Shown one piece after another: positions 52,177 to 61,330 of a stretch of DNA of 64,000 nt (its first letter is position 1; every line of letters starts with the position of its first letter). A program made the translations under genes and the position numbers. The notes beneath the pieces were generated by a model. It was given only the letters and a program-made list of their open reading frames with translations. It made no database searches and was not told the DNA's origin. The DNA comes from an uncultured Clostridia bacterium (GTDB lineage: Bacteria; Bacillota; Clostridia; Oscillospirales; Acutalibacteraceae). Where the stretch lies: NCBI GenBank assembly GCA_947628665.1, contig CANRAU010000001.1, positions 124,001 through 188,000 on the forward strand, read 5' to 3'.

Positions 52177-52255
52177 AACTCGCTGCCGCGTTACCGAGCG
52201 TCGCTTTGCGCGTTCGATAACGCTCCTTTCCGCATGATCTGTTCAAAAAGCGATC

Positions 52256-52990
52256 TTATTCTCTGAACATAAAGCTGTATTCGCCGACGGAAATAATGTC
52301 GCCGTCATACAGTGCATAAGCGCCGAACACCAGTTCGCCGTTTAAGTACGTGCCGCTCTGTGTGTGCAAATCGGCGACCATCCAACCGTCGCGGCTCATG
52401 TAAATTTCCGCGTGTTCGTCTTCAATACCGCGCATGGGCAGGCAGATGTTGCAGTGCCGGCCGCGCCCTATAAGACAGCTTGTGCGCAGATAGAACGCGC
52501 TGTTGTCCGCCAGATTGACCAAACGCGCGGCATTGGTGAAGTCGGTGACTTCGCCGCCCTCCGTATTCTCGCTGTCCACGCCGTAGCCGTTGGAGTGAAA
52601 TTTCATGACTGCATTGCCGAAAGCAATGGTATCACCGTCTGCAATTTGCTGCGAACGGCGGATCTGCTCGCCGTTTACATACACGCCGGTTTTCGATTCG
52701 GTATCGAAAATGAACCAGCCCTCTTTGCGAAGCGCGAGCACCGCGTGAAAACGGGACACCGTGTTGTATTTGCGCAGTGCAATATCGCAGGAGCGGCTGC
52801 GGCCGATAGAGGTCTCCCAGTTTTCGATTTCGATCTCGCTGTCGTCGGCGAGGTTCGTAAGCGTCGCCATGACCTCTCGGCGCGGGCGCAGGCGAAACAG
52901 CGAAAACACGCACCGAAGCAGGATGAACACGGCGAATGCCGTAAGCACGTAGCGCACCAGATAATCAAACTGCGTCAAAAAAGCATCCAA
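52256..52990 (-). CDS. Membrane-anchored protein with two FHA domains
   Basis: An N-terminal helix (YVLTAFAVFILLRCVF) leads to two forkhead-associated domains, about residues 42-130 (SIGRSRSCDIALRKYNTVSR) and 160-244 (LIGRGRHCNICLPMRGIEDE). Both hold the GRS/GRG and Ser/Arg phosphothreonine-binding loops. It is first in an FHA-FtsW-PBP unit of the type found near PknB kinases, suggesting control by threonine phosphorylation. No kinase is within this window. Confidence 0.92.
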   Translation of the reverse strand: MDAFLTQFDYLVRYVLTAFAVFILLRCVFSLFRLRPRREVMATLTNLADDSEIEIENWETSIGRSRSCDIALRKYNTVSRFHAVLALRKEGWFIFDTESKTGVYVNGEQIRRSQQIADGDTIAFGNAVMKFHSNGYGVDSENTEGGEVTDFTNAARLVNLADNSAFYLRTSCLIGRGRHCNICLPMRGIEDEHAEIYMSRDGWMVADLHTQSGTYLNGELVFGAYALYDGDIISVGEYSFMFRE

Positions 52991-53272
52991 TCAAATCGCC
53001 TCCCTCGGCTATGGATCTCGTCACCATAAAGGATACCTTTAAACACCCAAAAAGTCAATAAAATGTATGTGAATTTAACAAAGCCCGTCCATATCTTTGG
53101 ATAGGGAATACAACTGTCGGCGGGATTTTTGCATTTTCAATGCGAACGAACAAAAAACGGGAGGCGAAAAAGCTTTCTGTGCTGTCTTTCTCTATGCCCA
53201 AATTCAAAATCGCACTTTCGTAAAAGGGCAACCATTTTTTTGCCGCGCAGGGTGAAAATCTCGAATATTGTA
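52991..53272. other. Intergenic region, no gene seen
   Basis: No open frame on either strand looks like a protein. The DNA is AT-richer than the flanks. It must hold the promoter of the minus-strand FHA operon, but I could not define it with confidence. Confidence 0.4.
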
Positions 53273-53301
53273 TTGCGATTTGCCATACAATATGATACAA
53301 T
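53273..53301 (+). promoter_or_regulatory. Promoter/operator of the RelBE-type locus
   Basis: TTGCGA (53273-53278) and TACAAT (53296-53301) are 17 bp apart. ATTGTAT (53266) and ATACAAT (53285) form an inverted repeat, and a third ATACAAT overlaps the -10. These could be antitoxin operator half-sites. Confidence 0.6.
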
Positions 53302-53327
53302 CAAAATCAGAAAGGCAGGTGCTTAGG

Positions 53328-53624
53328 ATGGCAACAAAAAGTGCAAATGTAACGGCTCGTGTTCAGCCTGAGATCAAACGGCAGGCGGAGGCGGTATTGG
53401 ACAGGCTCGGACTGCCTGTTTCGGTTTTGATCGATACCTTATACAGACAGATCATTATGACGGGCGGTGTTCCGTATTCCCTCACCGTTCCGAAATTGCC
53501 CACAAGAGACAGCTTGACCGACGAGCAGTTTCACGCAATGATGGAAAAAGGCTACAATCAGGCAAAGTCCGGCGAAGGACTGTCCGTTGACGAAGCCTTT
53601 GCCAAAATCCGTGAGGGCATTTGA
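53328..53624 (+). CDS. RelB/DinJ-family antitoxin
   Basis: A 98-residue ribbon-helix-helix protein: SANVTARVQPEIKRQAEAVL is the DinJ/RelB DNA-binding start and LGLPVSVLIDTLYRQIIMTG the helix pair. The C-terminal part should wrap the toxin. The stop is one to two bases before the toxin ATG. It probably autoregulates the operon through the inverted repeats upstream. Confidence 0.92.
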   Translation: MATKSANVTARVQPEIKRQAEAVLDRLGLPVSVLIDTLYRQIIMTGGVPYSLTVPKLPTRDSLTDEQFHAMMEKGYNQAKSGEGLSVDEAFAKIREGI

Positions 53625-53626
53625 GT

Positions 53627-53968
53627 ATGCGGTATGCGATAAAGCTGACTCCGCAGGCATTTGAGCAAATCGAGGAAACGGTACAGTATATTTCCAAAAT
53701 CCTCTTAGAGACGGAAATCGCACGGAAATGGGCGGAAACGCTGCAAAGCGAAATCAAGAAGCTGGATTCCATGCCGTCGAGATACCCTCTTACAGAGGAA
53801 GAACCTTGGCGCACGAAGGGAATCCGTAAAATGCCCGTTCAGAATTTTCTCGTTTACTATTTGGTTGACGAGGAAAAGAAAACCGTGTGGATCACGGCGG
53901 TGATTTACGGGCGGAGAGATCAGATTTCAGCATTGCTCGATATGTCGCTGAATAACGCTGAACAATAA
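53627..53968 (+). CDS. RelE/ParE-family toxin
   Basis: A 113-residue toxin of the RelE/ParE superfamily: YAIKLTPQAFEQIEETVQYI at the start and GIRKMPVQNFLVYYLVDEEK near the end, then VWITAVIYGRRD, whose final Arg/Asp region resembles the toxin active surface. It may cleave mRNA on ribosomes or block gyrase; sequence alone does not decide. ATG 53627 is preferred to an upstream TTG. Translated directly after the antitoxin. Confidence 0.9.
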   Translation: MRYAIKLTPQAFEQIEETVQYISKILLETEIARKWAETLQSEIKKLDSMPSRYPLTEEEPWRTKGIRKMPVQNFLVYYLVDEEKKTVWITAVIYGRRDQISALLDMSLNNAEQ

Positions 53969-53993
53969 AAGATAATTTGCAGGAGAATGAAAT

Positions 53994-54164
53994 ATTCTGA
54001 AATTATTGGATTATACCGGAAAGTTAAATCGTCATGCGGATTATCTGTATGCCATAAAGCTGTTAGAAGCAAAGTGCGAATATATCGAGTATGTTTTGGT
54101 AGATGATGCTTGTTTTTATCTGTTCCCTGAAAGGCTATATCTAAAAACCCCAAACCTCGCTTGA
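53994..54164 (+). pseudogene. Possible remnant of a small gene
   Basis: This frame reads LKLLDYTGKLNRHADYLYAI and continues to a stop at 54164 with protein-like composition, but it has no ATG. An ATG after AGGAG at 53987 is in another frame. A frameshift in a short gene would explain both. Weak evidence. Confidence 0.3.
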
Positions 54165-54178
54165 GATTTGGGGCTTTT
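54148..54178 (+). terminator. Terminator after the toxin-antitoxin locus
   Basis: CCCCAAACCTC pairs with GAGATTTGGGG (one mismatch) around GCTT, then CTTTT. Confidence 0.8.
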
Positions 54179-54297
54179 AGACAGACTGAAATGCGGTGCA
54201 ACGCCCTTTCCGGCTCTGCACCGCATTTTTTCATAATGGCTTCCTTATCCGGCGTTCCCCAAAAGCCTCCCGCGTATGTTCCGCGTATGAACGGCGG

Positions 54298-55140
54298 TTA
54301 TTTTCCGAAGGTATTGCTTCCGACCGCCGCCGATTTCGCCGCCACGGTGTTGGTCGCGGCATAGAGCGTATTGGTCGGCGCTACGGGGCACATCAGCACC
54401 TTGCCCGTACCGCGATAGACGTTGACCAGTCCTTCGCCGCTGACCGCCGAGCCGATGAGCGTCTTTGTGGAACGCTCTACGGTGAATTGCAGAGAGGCCG
54501 TCCAGCAGACTGCGAGATTGCCGTCGATTTTCAGGGTGTCGTTCTGAAGCTCGACCTCCACAAGCTCGGACAGCGGCACGTTGCTTTCCAGCGCGGCGAC
54601 GCCGCTGCCTTGCAGGCACAGGTTGAATAAGCCCTCCCCGCCCGCGACTGCGGAGGAAAGGTTGGAACGCGCGACCACTTTGTGCTGCACCGTACCGTCG
54701 CAGGCGAGGAACATACCGTCCTCCACCGCCATGCCCGCAGGCCCCCAGTTGGCGACGTCCTGCAGGATAATATATTTGTACGTCGGTTCTAAAACCAGCG
54801 TGCCGTTGCCGACGTATTCGGGTTTGACGGCGCTTTCTTTGGTGACCGCGCCCTTTACGAGCTTGCCGAGAAAATCGCCCACGCCCTTCACGCCGCTCGT
54901 CGCGTTGACGTCGCCTGCCATCCACTGCATGGCGCCCGCCTGCGTAATAACGGAATTGCTGCCGTTTAAGGCAACCATGACCTGCCTGCGGCGAACGTTC
55001 ATTTTGCCCATAAAATACTGCGTCTGCGCATTAAAAGGGGAGACGCTTGCATCCTGCGCATATTCCAGAACGCTGAAATTGCCGAGACTTTCCGTGATCC
55101 GACGCGTTTCGTTGCTTAAATTGCGGATTTGAATTGCCAT
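54298..55140 (-). CDS. AIM24-family protein
   Basis: A 280-residue beta-rich protein of the AIM24/DUF124 family. The start IRNLSNETRRITESLGNFSV is followed by repeated strand motifs and Gly-rich turns (AVAGGEGLFNLCLQGSGVAA, GSAVSGEGLVNVYRGTGKVL). The family is widespread but functionally undefined in bacteria. ATG 55140 (MAIQIRN) is preferred to 55146. It stands alone between a TA locus and AT-rich genes. Confidence 0.85.
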   Translation of the reverse strand: MAIQIRNLSNETRRITESLGNFSVLEYAQDASVSPFNAQTQYFMGKMNVRRRQVMVALNGSNSVITQAGAMQWMAGDVNATSGVKGVGDFLGKLVKGAVTKESAVKPEYVGNGTLVLEPTYKYIILQDVANWGPAGMAVEDGMFLACDGTVQHKVVARSNLSSAVAGGEGLFNLCLQGSGVAALESNVPLSELVEVELQNDTLKIDGNLAVCWTASLQFTVERSTKTLIGSAVSGEGLVNVYRGTGKVLMCPVAPTNTLYAATNTVAAKSAAVGSNTFGK

Positions 55141-55146
55141 GACCAT

Positions 55147-55355
55147 ACCCCTATTCTATGAAATTTGTGCGGATGAAATCCGTACTTTCATTGTAGCGCA
55201 AACGGAGAGAATTTCCAATGCTTTTTCAGATTGTTTTGGGAATTTGGATAAAATTTATACAAAAATGTAAAAATTTTTTAGCTATCTTGAAAAAACCAAA
55301 AAAAGTGATACATTATCTTTTGTAGGGTAGGTTCATTTTTAAGGAGGGAAATAAC
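55147..55355. other. AT-rich intergenic region
   Basis: Divergent promoter region for the AIM24 gene and the secreted protein. From about 55230 it is very AT-rich (AAAAATGTAAAAATTTTTTAG). No gene seen. Confidence 0.4.
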
Positions 55356-56315
55356 ATGAGCATGAAAAAATGTATATCTTGTTTTGCTTTGGTCGTTTTA
55401 TTACTGTCTATCTTTACAAATAATATTTTTGCACTTGACAGTAGTACAATGACAAGGGACTCAATTTGCATAGAACCCATACAAATGGTTCTATACAAGT
55501 GGTCTTTAAAAAGAGATGGTTTAAGTGAGATTGATATTGCAAAAGCTATTTTGACGCGGTTGGATTATCCAAAGAGTATTATACAAGCTATGTCAGAGGA
55601 AAAATTGCTGAAGATTGCCAACAGTCGGTTTATTGAAACAAAAGAGGAATACGTTTGTATTCACCCTGACGGTGCCACAGTTACCTCGACAAAGGCGCAG
55701 TATGAGGCGGAAAGGACTACATTACCCGAGGCATCTGTTTTAAGAATTGAAGATGAAATATCGGAAAATAGTTGGGTGAGACTTCAAACATCCATATGGC
55801 AAAATGATACAAATAAAACAGACTTTTCGTTTCTAGTGGTTTGCACATGGTTAACCAATCCGATTCAGCACTTGACTGATCAGATTGCGCTTGCAACAAC
55901 AGAAGGTTCTTTAACGCCTGATTCGGTATGGTCTCTTTTAACTTATCAGGAGTTTGATTACAAAACAGGTCAACAGACGGCTAAGTATAGCGAAAAAATT
56001 GGGCAAAGCCAGATTACGGTTATCGGGCGTTTAACATACAGTAGTTTGCCGTTGCCTGCTAATTATTATAATGTCAGTTCTATAGGTGAGGCATACGGAA
56101 AGCGTTATACGGATTTTTGTGCCGCACTATGGATTGACGGACACCAATATAGTACCGATGCGATGACTTTTAATCTCGGCAGTGCATATTTTCATCAAAT
56201 TATTTCATTTGGTTCCCCATCTCTTTCAGTAGGAGGAGGAGCATCGATTAGTATTTCACCGCAGCTAAATTACTCTAAAATCCATTGCACGGTGGAATTT
56301 CAGCACGAGATATAG
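55356..56315 (+). CDS. Secreted protein of unknown function, AT-rich gene
   Basis: MSMKKCISCFALVVLLLSIF and the following TNNIFA form a signal peptide with likely cleavage at about residue 26. The mature 290 or so residues have few Cys, a probable N-terminal helical part and a strand-rich end (SISISPQLNYSKIHCTVEFQ). AAGGAGGGAAATAAC precedes the ATG. Codon use is AT-richer than the flanking genes, suggesting transfer. The small membrane protein follows 17 bp later. No family recognised. Confidence 0.8.
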   Translation: MSMKKCISCFALVVLLLSIFTNNIFALDSSTMTRDSICIEPIQMVLYKWSLKRDGLSEIDIAKAILTRLDYPKSIIQAMSEEKLLKIANSRFIETKEEYVCIHPDGATVTSTKAQYEAERTTLPEASVLRIEDEISENSWVRLQTSIWQNDTNKTDFSFLVVCTWLTNPIQHLTDQIALATTEGSLTPDSVWSLLTYQEFDYKTGQQTAKYSEKIGQSQITVIGRLTYSSLPLPANYYNVSSIGEAYGKRYTDFCAALWIDGHQYSTDAMTFNLGSAYFHQIISFGSPSLSVGGGASISISPQLNYSKIHCTVEFQHEI

Positions 56316-56332
56316 CAAAAGGGGAAGAAAAT

Positions 56333-56572
56333 ATGTGGTTGATTATTCTGATACTGATGGTTCTGATTATAATAGTCGGCGTGGTTTGTTACTTCTTCGG
56401 CGGACCTGAATATGCAACAGCATTCTATAGTTTTGCCGTTGCAATCGGCGTGATGTACTTGGCTGCACATTCTCGATTCGTGGTTGATCCGCAGTATAAA
56501 CGGTCAGAACCCGCAAAGCCGCTTCAATCAGAAAACAAAGATACCTATAAAGACAAAGATCAAACCGAATAA
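56333..56572 (+). CDS. Small two-helix membrane protein, 79 aa
   Basis: The start MWLIILILMVLIIIVGVVCY is one membrane helix; a second lies around YATAFYSFAVAIGVMYLAAH. A Lys/Asp-rich soluble tail follows (SEPAKPLQSENKDTYKDKDQ). AAAGGGGAAGAAAAT precedes the ATG. It is downstream of the secreted protein in a two-gene unit ended by a terminator. Function unknown. Confidence 0.75.
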   Translation: MWLIILILMVLIIIVGVVCYFFGGPEYATAFYSFAVAIGVMYLAAHSRFVVDPQYKRSEPAKPLQSENKDTYKDKDQTE

Positions 56573-56620
56573 ATAACGGGGCAGTCACGTGCTATTCCTA
56601 CTCTACGTCACACTTACATG

Positions 56621-56656
56621 AAGCCGAGATTCATTTTGGTGTATCTCGGCTTTTTT
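56621..56656 (+). terminator. Terminator after the small membrane protein
   Basis: AAGCCGAGA (56621-56629) pairs with TCTCGGCTT (56644-56652), then TTTT. Confidence 0.85.
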
Positions 56657-56787
56657 CGGCTATTTTTTTTATTTTGCCTTTTGGAATTGCCTTAGCAATT
56701 CTACCCTAACACAGGGTATTTTCATTCGCTGCAATTTTTTCCTGCTTGTAACACCGATAATCGGAAATTTCATGTGTGCGAACGCGG

Positions 56788-56816
56788 TTGACATCGCGGC
56801 GCGGAGATGATATGAT
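56788..56816 (+). promoter_or_regulatory. Promoter of the fucosidase gene
   Basis: TTGACA (56788-56793) and TATGAT (56811-56816) with a 17-bp spacer. Confidence 0.8.
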
Positions 56817-56854
56817 GATGTATGCAATATCGGATACGAAAAGGAGGGTCGATC

Positions 56855-58321
56855 GTGCAAGCCTATCTCGAGGAAATCGACCGTGTGATCGAAAGCGGTC
56901 CATACAAAGACACATGGGAATCGCTCGGGCAGTATCGCGTACCCGAATGGTATGAAAGGGCGAAGTTCGGTATTTTTATCCATTGGGGCGTATACAGCGT
57001 ACCCGCTTTTGACAGCGAGTGGTATTCGCGGAATATGTACATCCAAAACAGTGCCGCGTACAAACACCACCTTGCGACCTACGGGAAGCACAGGGATTTC
57101 GGCTACAAGGATTTTATCCCGATGTTCAAGGCGGAAAAATTCGACCCTGCCGCGTGGGCGGCGCTTTTCAAAGCGGCGGGCGCGCAGTACGTCGTTCCCG
57201 TTGCGGAGCATCATGACGGCTTCCAAATGTATGACAGCGCGTTATCCGTTTGGAACGCCAAGCAAAAAGGGCCTTGCCGCGATGTTTTGGGCGAGCTTTC
57301 CGAGGAATTCGACAAGGCGGGGCTGGTGCGCGGTGCGTCCAGCCACCGCATAGAGCATTGGTTCTTTATGGGTCACGGCAAGGAGTTCGACTCCGACATC
57401 CAAGAACCGTTAAAACGCGGGGATTTCTACTGGCCGTCCATGCCCGAACCGGATCATCAAGACCTTTTTTCAGAACCCGCACCGTCGCAGGAATATTTGG
57501 AGGACTGGCTTTGCCGTTGCTGTGAGATCGTCGACCGATACCGCCCCAAGATCATCTATTTTGACTGGTGGATCCAGCACAGCGCCGTCAAACCGTACCT
57601 GAAAAAATTTGCCGCCTATTACTATAACCGCGCCCAAGAATGGGGCGAGGGCGTCGTCATTAACTACAAGCACGACGCTTTCATGTTCGGCACAGCAGTT
57701 CCCGACGTTGAGCGCGGGCAATTCGCCGACGCCAAGCCCTACATTTGGCAGACCGACACTGCCGTCGCAAAGAATTCCTGGTGCTATACCGAGCATAACC
57801 GCTATAAAACCGCGCGGCAGATCGTGCGGGATATGGTGGACATCGTCAGCAAAAACGGGCGGCTGCTCTTGAATATCGGGCCGAAAGCCGACGGCAGCAT
57901 ACCCGACGAGGACAAGGCCATCCTGCTGCAAATCGGCGCGTGGCTGCAAGTCAACGGCGAAGCGATATACGGCGCGAGGCTGTGGCGGCGCAGTTCCGAA
58001 GGCCCGACGAAGATCACCGAGGGGCAGTTTGCCGATTCCGAAGAAAAGCCCTATACCGTGCGGGACATCCGTTTTACGGCGAACGGGGAAAATCTCTATG
58101 CGATCTGCCTGAATATGCAGGGCAAAAGCAAGGTGTGCATCAAGTCCTTGGCCTTGGCAGACGCTTCGCGCAAACCGAATTTCCACGGCGCGATCCGCTC
58201 GGTGGAGGTGCTGGGCTTCGACAAAACGCCGAAGTGGCACAGGAACAAACGGGGGCTGATCGTGGAGACGCAGGAGATCGAAAGCGATATGCCCGTCGTG
58301 TTCAAAATCACCGTGGATTGA
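56855..58321 (+). CDS. Alpha-L-fucosidase, GH29
   Basis: A retaining fucosidase of 488 aa. FGIFIHWGVYSVPAFDSEWY is the GH29 N-terminal signature, AEHHDGF holds the conserved His pair, and D237 in IIYFDWWIQ is the likely nucleophile. A C-terminal beta-sandwich follows after about residue 380. A GTG start at 56855 has AAGGAGG seven bases upstream. There is no signal peptide, so imported fucosylated oligosaccharides are likely substrates and the fuc operon could use the released fucose. Confidence 0.94.
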   Translation: MQAYLEEIDRVIESGPYKDTWESLGQYRVPEWYERAKFGIFIHWGVYSVPAFDSEWYSRNMYIQNSAAYKHHLATYGKHRDFGYKDFIPMFKAEKFDPAAWAALFKAAGAQYVVPVAEHHDGFQMYDSALSVWNAKQKGPCRDVLGELSEEFDKAGLVRGASSHRIEHWFFMGHGKEFDSDIQEPLKRGDFYWPSMPEPDHQDLFSEPAPSQEYLEDWLCRCCEIVDRYRPKIIYFDWWIQHSAVKPYLKKFAAYYYNRAQEWGEGVVINYKHDAFMFGTAVPDVERGQFADAKPYIWQTDTAVAKNSWCYTEHNRYKTARQIVRDMVDIVSKNGRLLLNIGPKADGSIPDEDKAILLQIGAWLQVNGEAIYGARLWRRSSEGPTKITEGQFADSEEKPYTVRDIRFTANGENLYAICLNMQGKSKVCIKSLALADASRKPNFHGAIRSVEVLGFDKTPKWHRNKRGLIVETQEIESDMPVVFKITVD

Positions 58322-58341
58322 ATTTCGTATGCCGACCAAAG

Positions 58342-58376
58342 AAAAGAAGCATCCTTCGCGGGATGCTTCTTTTGTT
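58342..58376 (+). terminator. Terminator after the fucosidase gene
   Basis: AAAAGAAGCATCC (58342-58354) pairs with GGATGCTTCTTTT (58361-58373). Confidence 0.9.
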
Positions 58377-58379
58377 TTC

Positions 58380-58408
58380 TTGACAATCCGCCGCTTGGAT
58401 ACTATACT
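58380..58408 (+). promoter_or_regulatory. Promoter of galM (and probably ilvH-leuCD)
   Basis: TTGACA (58380-58385) and TATACT (58403-58408) with a 17-bp spacer. Confidence 0.85.
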
Positions 58409-58439
58409 TATTCTATATACTTAAAATGGGGTGGAAACG

Positions 58440-59489
58440 GTGAAAATCGAACGGACGCTTTACGGAACGACCCGAGAGGGCGTCGAAGTACCCGCGTTTA
58501 CCATAACCAACGCCAAGGGCGCGTACATAGAGCTTGTCGCCTACGGCGCGACGCTGAATAAGATCGTTGTTCCCGACCGCTCAGGTGCGCTTTATGACGT
58601 TTTGGTTGGCTTCGATACGATGGAAGGACAGGAGCTTTGCACCGATTCGCAGGGACGCACCGTCGGCAGGGTCGCCAACCGCATTGCGGGCAAGGGACTT
58701 ACCATCGGCGGGCGGACGTACCCGATCACCAAAAACGTGAACGGCAAAATCACGCTCCACGGCAACCACGAATACGAAACCGTCGTTTGGGACAGCGAAG
58801 TCGTGGACGCGCAGAGCGTGCGCTTTACCTATCAAAGCCCCGACGGCAGCGAGGGATTCCCCGGAAGCGTGCGCAACGAAGTCACGTTTTCGTTTGACGA
58901 CAACAACGCGGTGACCATTCGCTATGCGTGTACGCCCGACTGCGAAACGGCGATCAACGTGACCAATCACGCGTATTTTAATTTGGAGGGCTTCGACGGC
59001 GGGCAGATCGTGGAGCATTCCATGCAGCTTTTCTGCGATGCGTATACGCCGACCGACGACGCCGCCATCCCCACGGGCGAGATCCGCGCGGTCGAGGGTA
59101 CGCCGTTTGATTTCAGAACGCCGAAACCCATCGGCAGAGACGTGGGGGCGGACGACGAACAACTGCGCATAGGGCGGGGCTACGACCACAATTTCCAAAT
59201 TGCGGGGTACGACGGCACGCTTCGGCAGTTTGCGCGCGTGTATGAACCGAAAAGCGGACGCGTGATGTGCGGGTATACGGATCTTCCCGGCGTGCAGTTT
59301 TATATCGGCAATTTTATGGACGGCACGCAAGTGGGCAAGGCAGGGAAACCCCTTTGCTATCGGCAGGGCTTCTGCCTCGAAACACAGTATTTTCCCGACG
59401 CGCTCAATCATTCGGAATTTTTGCCCTGTCTCTTTACAAAAGAGCGGCCGTTCCTTTCTACAACCGTGTATCAATTTTCAGCAGAATAA
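58440..59489 (+). CDS. galM: Aldose 1-epimerase
   Basis: Interconverts alpha and beta anomers of aldoses. The active-site His are visible in KITLHGNHEYE and VTNHAYFNL, and the general base Glu in RQGFCLETQYFPDA. GRTVGRVANRIAGKGLTIGG is a family motif. GTG 58440 is preferred (GGGGTGG five bases upstream); GTG 58431 is also in frame. Only 13 bp separate it from ilvH, so it probably heads the galM-ilvH-leuC-leuD transcript. Confidence 0.94.
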   Translation: MKIERTLYGTTREGVEVPAFTITNAKGAYIELVAYGATLNKIVVPDRSGALYDVLVGFDTMEGQELCTDSQGRTVGRVANRIAGKGLTIGGRTYPITKNVNGKITLHGNHEYETVVWDSEVVDAQSVRFTYQSPDGSEGFPGSVRNEVTFSFDDNNAVTIRYACTPDCETAINVTNHAYFNLEGFDGGQIVEHSMQLFCDAYTPTDDAAIPTGEIRAVEGTPFDFRTPKPIGRDVGADDEQLRIGRGYDHNFQIAGYDGTLRQFARVYEPKSGRVMCGYTDLPGVQFYIGNFMDGTQVGKAGKPLCYRQGFCLETQYFPDALNHSEFLPCLFTKERPFLSTTVYQFSAE

Positions 59490-59502
59490 GAGGTAAAAAC
59501 AA

Positions 59503-60030
59503 ATGGCAGACAACAAGCAAGAACAATTGGAGCGCATTTTCCTTTCCGCGCTCGTGTACAACCGAACGGGTGTGCTGCTGCGCGTGGCGAGCCTGTTTGC
59601 GCGCCGCGGCTACAACGTCATCAGCCTGACGGTCGCGGAAACCGAAAACCCCCTGTATTCGCGCATCACCATCGTTTCCGACGTGGAGCCGTATAAATTC
59701 ATGCAGGTGGAGCGGCAGCTCTCGAAGTTGGAGGACGTCATTAAGGTCGTCAAGCTCAACGAGGGCAAGCTCATTTCCAGCGAACTGCTGCTCATCAAGG
59801 TACATGCGACCAACAGCCGCAGAACGGCGGTGCTGAAAACCATCAACGGCTTCGGCGCAAAGGTCAAGGACATCGGACATACCACCATCACGGCGGAACT
59901 GACGGGGCTTACGTCGCTCATTGACAAATTTATTGAAAAAATGACCAAGCACGGCATCATCGAGCTTTCCCGCTCGGGTCTTACCGCGCTTGAAAAAGGC
60001 GATACCGGCATCAACGGGATCACCGAATAG
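59503..60030 (+). CDS. ilvH: Acetolactate synthase small (regulatory) subunit
   Basis: The N-terminal ACT domain (LSALVYNRTGVLLRVASLFA, RRGYNVISLTV) binds valine for feedback control of the large subunit in branched-chain amino acid synthesis. The C-terminal domain is also present (LLLIKVHATNSRRTAVLKTI). At 175 aa it is full length. The catalytic ilvB is not adjacent. Followed by leuC after 18 bp. Confidence 0.95.
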   Translation: MADNKQEQLERIFLSALVYNRTGVLLRVASLFARRGYNVISLTVAETENPLYSRITIVSDVEPYKFMQVERQLSKLEDVIKVVKLNEGKLISSELLLIKVHATNSRRTAVLKTINGFGAKVKDIGHTTITAELTGLTSLIDKFIEKMTKHGIIELSRSGLTALEKGDTGINGITE

Positions 60031-60048
60031 GCAAAGGAGGAAACCACA

Positions 60049-61311
60049 ATGGCTATGACTATGACACAAAAAATTCTCGCCGCACACGCGGGACTGGACA
60101 GCGTTTCGGCAGGGCAGCTCATCGAGGTCAATTTGGATCTTGTGATGGGCAACGACGTGACTTCACCCGTCGCCATTCATGAAATGCAGGACAAGGGCTT
60201 TCACGAGGTGTTCGACCGCGAGCGCATCGCGCTGGTCATGGATCACTTCACGCCCAACAAGGATATTAAATCCGCCGAAAACTGCAAAAAGGTGCGTACT
60301 TTTGCAAAGGATTACGGCATTTCCAATTTCTTTGACGTCGGTCAAATGGGGATCGAACACGCGCTGCTGCCCGAAAAAGGATTGGTGATCTCGGGCGATA
60401 CCGTCATCGGCGCGGATTCCCATACCTGCACCTACGGCGCGCTCGGCGCGTTTTCCACGGGCGTCGGCTCTACCGATATGGCTGCGGGCATGATCTCGGG
60501 CAAAGCCTGGTTCAAAGTACCGTCGGCAATTCGCGTGAAGCTTACGGGCAAGCTGCAGAAGTATGTCACCGGCAAGGACGTGATCCTGCATTTGATCGGC
60601 CAAATCGGCGTGGACGGCGCGCGTTACCGTTCGCTGGAATTCACGGGCGACGGCATAGCCTCTCTTTCCATGGACGACCGCTTCTGCATCGCCAATATGG
60701 CCATTGAATGCGGTGCGAAAAACGGCATTTTCCCTGTGGACGAAAAGACGCTCGCCTATATGCAGGGCAGAACTTCCCGCAAGCCCGTTATTTTTGAAGC
60801 GGATGAGGACGCGCCCTATGATGAAACGGTCACGATCGACCTTGATACCCTCAAACCCACGGTCGCGTTCCCGCATTTGCCCGAAAACACGCATACGGTC
60901 GATTCCATCGACGATATTCCAATCGATCAGGTCGTCATCGGCTCGTGTACGAACGGCAGAATTGAAGATATGCGCGCGGCGGCTTCGGTACTCAAAGGCC
61001 GAAAGGTCGCCGAGGGCGTGCGCTGCATCGTGATCCCCGCCACGCAAACCGTGTATATGCAGTGCATCGAAGAGGGCCTGACCCAAATCTTTGTAAAGGC
61101 GGGCGCAATCGTCTCCACGCCGACCTGCGGGCCGTGCCTCGGCGGGCATATGGGGATTTTGGCTGCGGGCGAACGCGCGGTCTCGACCACGAACCGCAAC
61201 TTCGTCGGCAGAATGGGACACCCCGAAAGCGAAGTATATCTCGCAAGCCCCTATGTGGCGGCGGCGAGCGCGGTCACGGGCAAAATTTCCTGCCCGTGCG
61301 AATTGGACTGA
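60049..61311 (+). CDS. leuC: 3-isopropylmalate dehydratase large subunit
   Basis: The Fe-S aconitase-family subunit of leucine synthesis. [13 protein letters not shown] and [13 protein letters not shown] give the three cluster cysteines; [20 protein letters not shown] is the conserved substrate/cluster region near residue 120. At 420 aa it is the shorter LeuC type common in anaerobes and archaea. GGAGG precedes the ATG and leuD follows after 19 bp. Confidence 0.97.
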   Translation: MAMTMTQKILAAHAGLDSVSAGQLIEVNLDLVMGNDVTSPVAIHEMQDKGFHEVFDRERIALVMDHFTPNKDIKSAENCKKVRTFAKDYGISNFFDVGQMGIEHALLPEKGLVISGDTVIGADSHTCTYGALGAFSTGVGSTDMAAGMISGKAWFKVPSAIRVKLTGKLQKYVTGKDVILHLIGQIGVDGARYRSLEFTGDGIASLSMDDRFCIANMAIECGAKNGIFPVDEKTLAYMQGRTSRKPVIFEADEDAPYDETVTIDLDTLKPTVAFPHLPENTHTVDSIDDIPIDQVVIGSCTNGRIEDMRAAASVLKGRKVAEGVRCIVIPATQTVYMQCIEEGLTQIFVKAGAIVSTPTCGPCLGGHMGILAAGERAVSTTNRNFVGRMGHPESEVYLASPYVAAASAVTGKISCPCELD

Positions 61312-61330
61312 CGAGGGAGGACACAGCAAC

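Noticed and set aside
53055..53300. 81-aa minus-strand open frame upstream of the antitoxin gene
   Set aside because: Crosses the relBE promoter, weak start context, no domain-like sequence.
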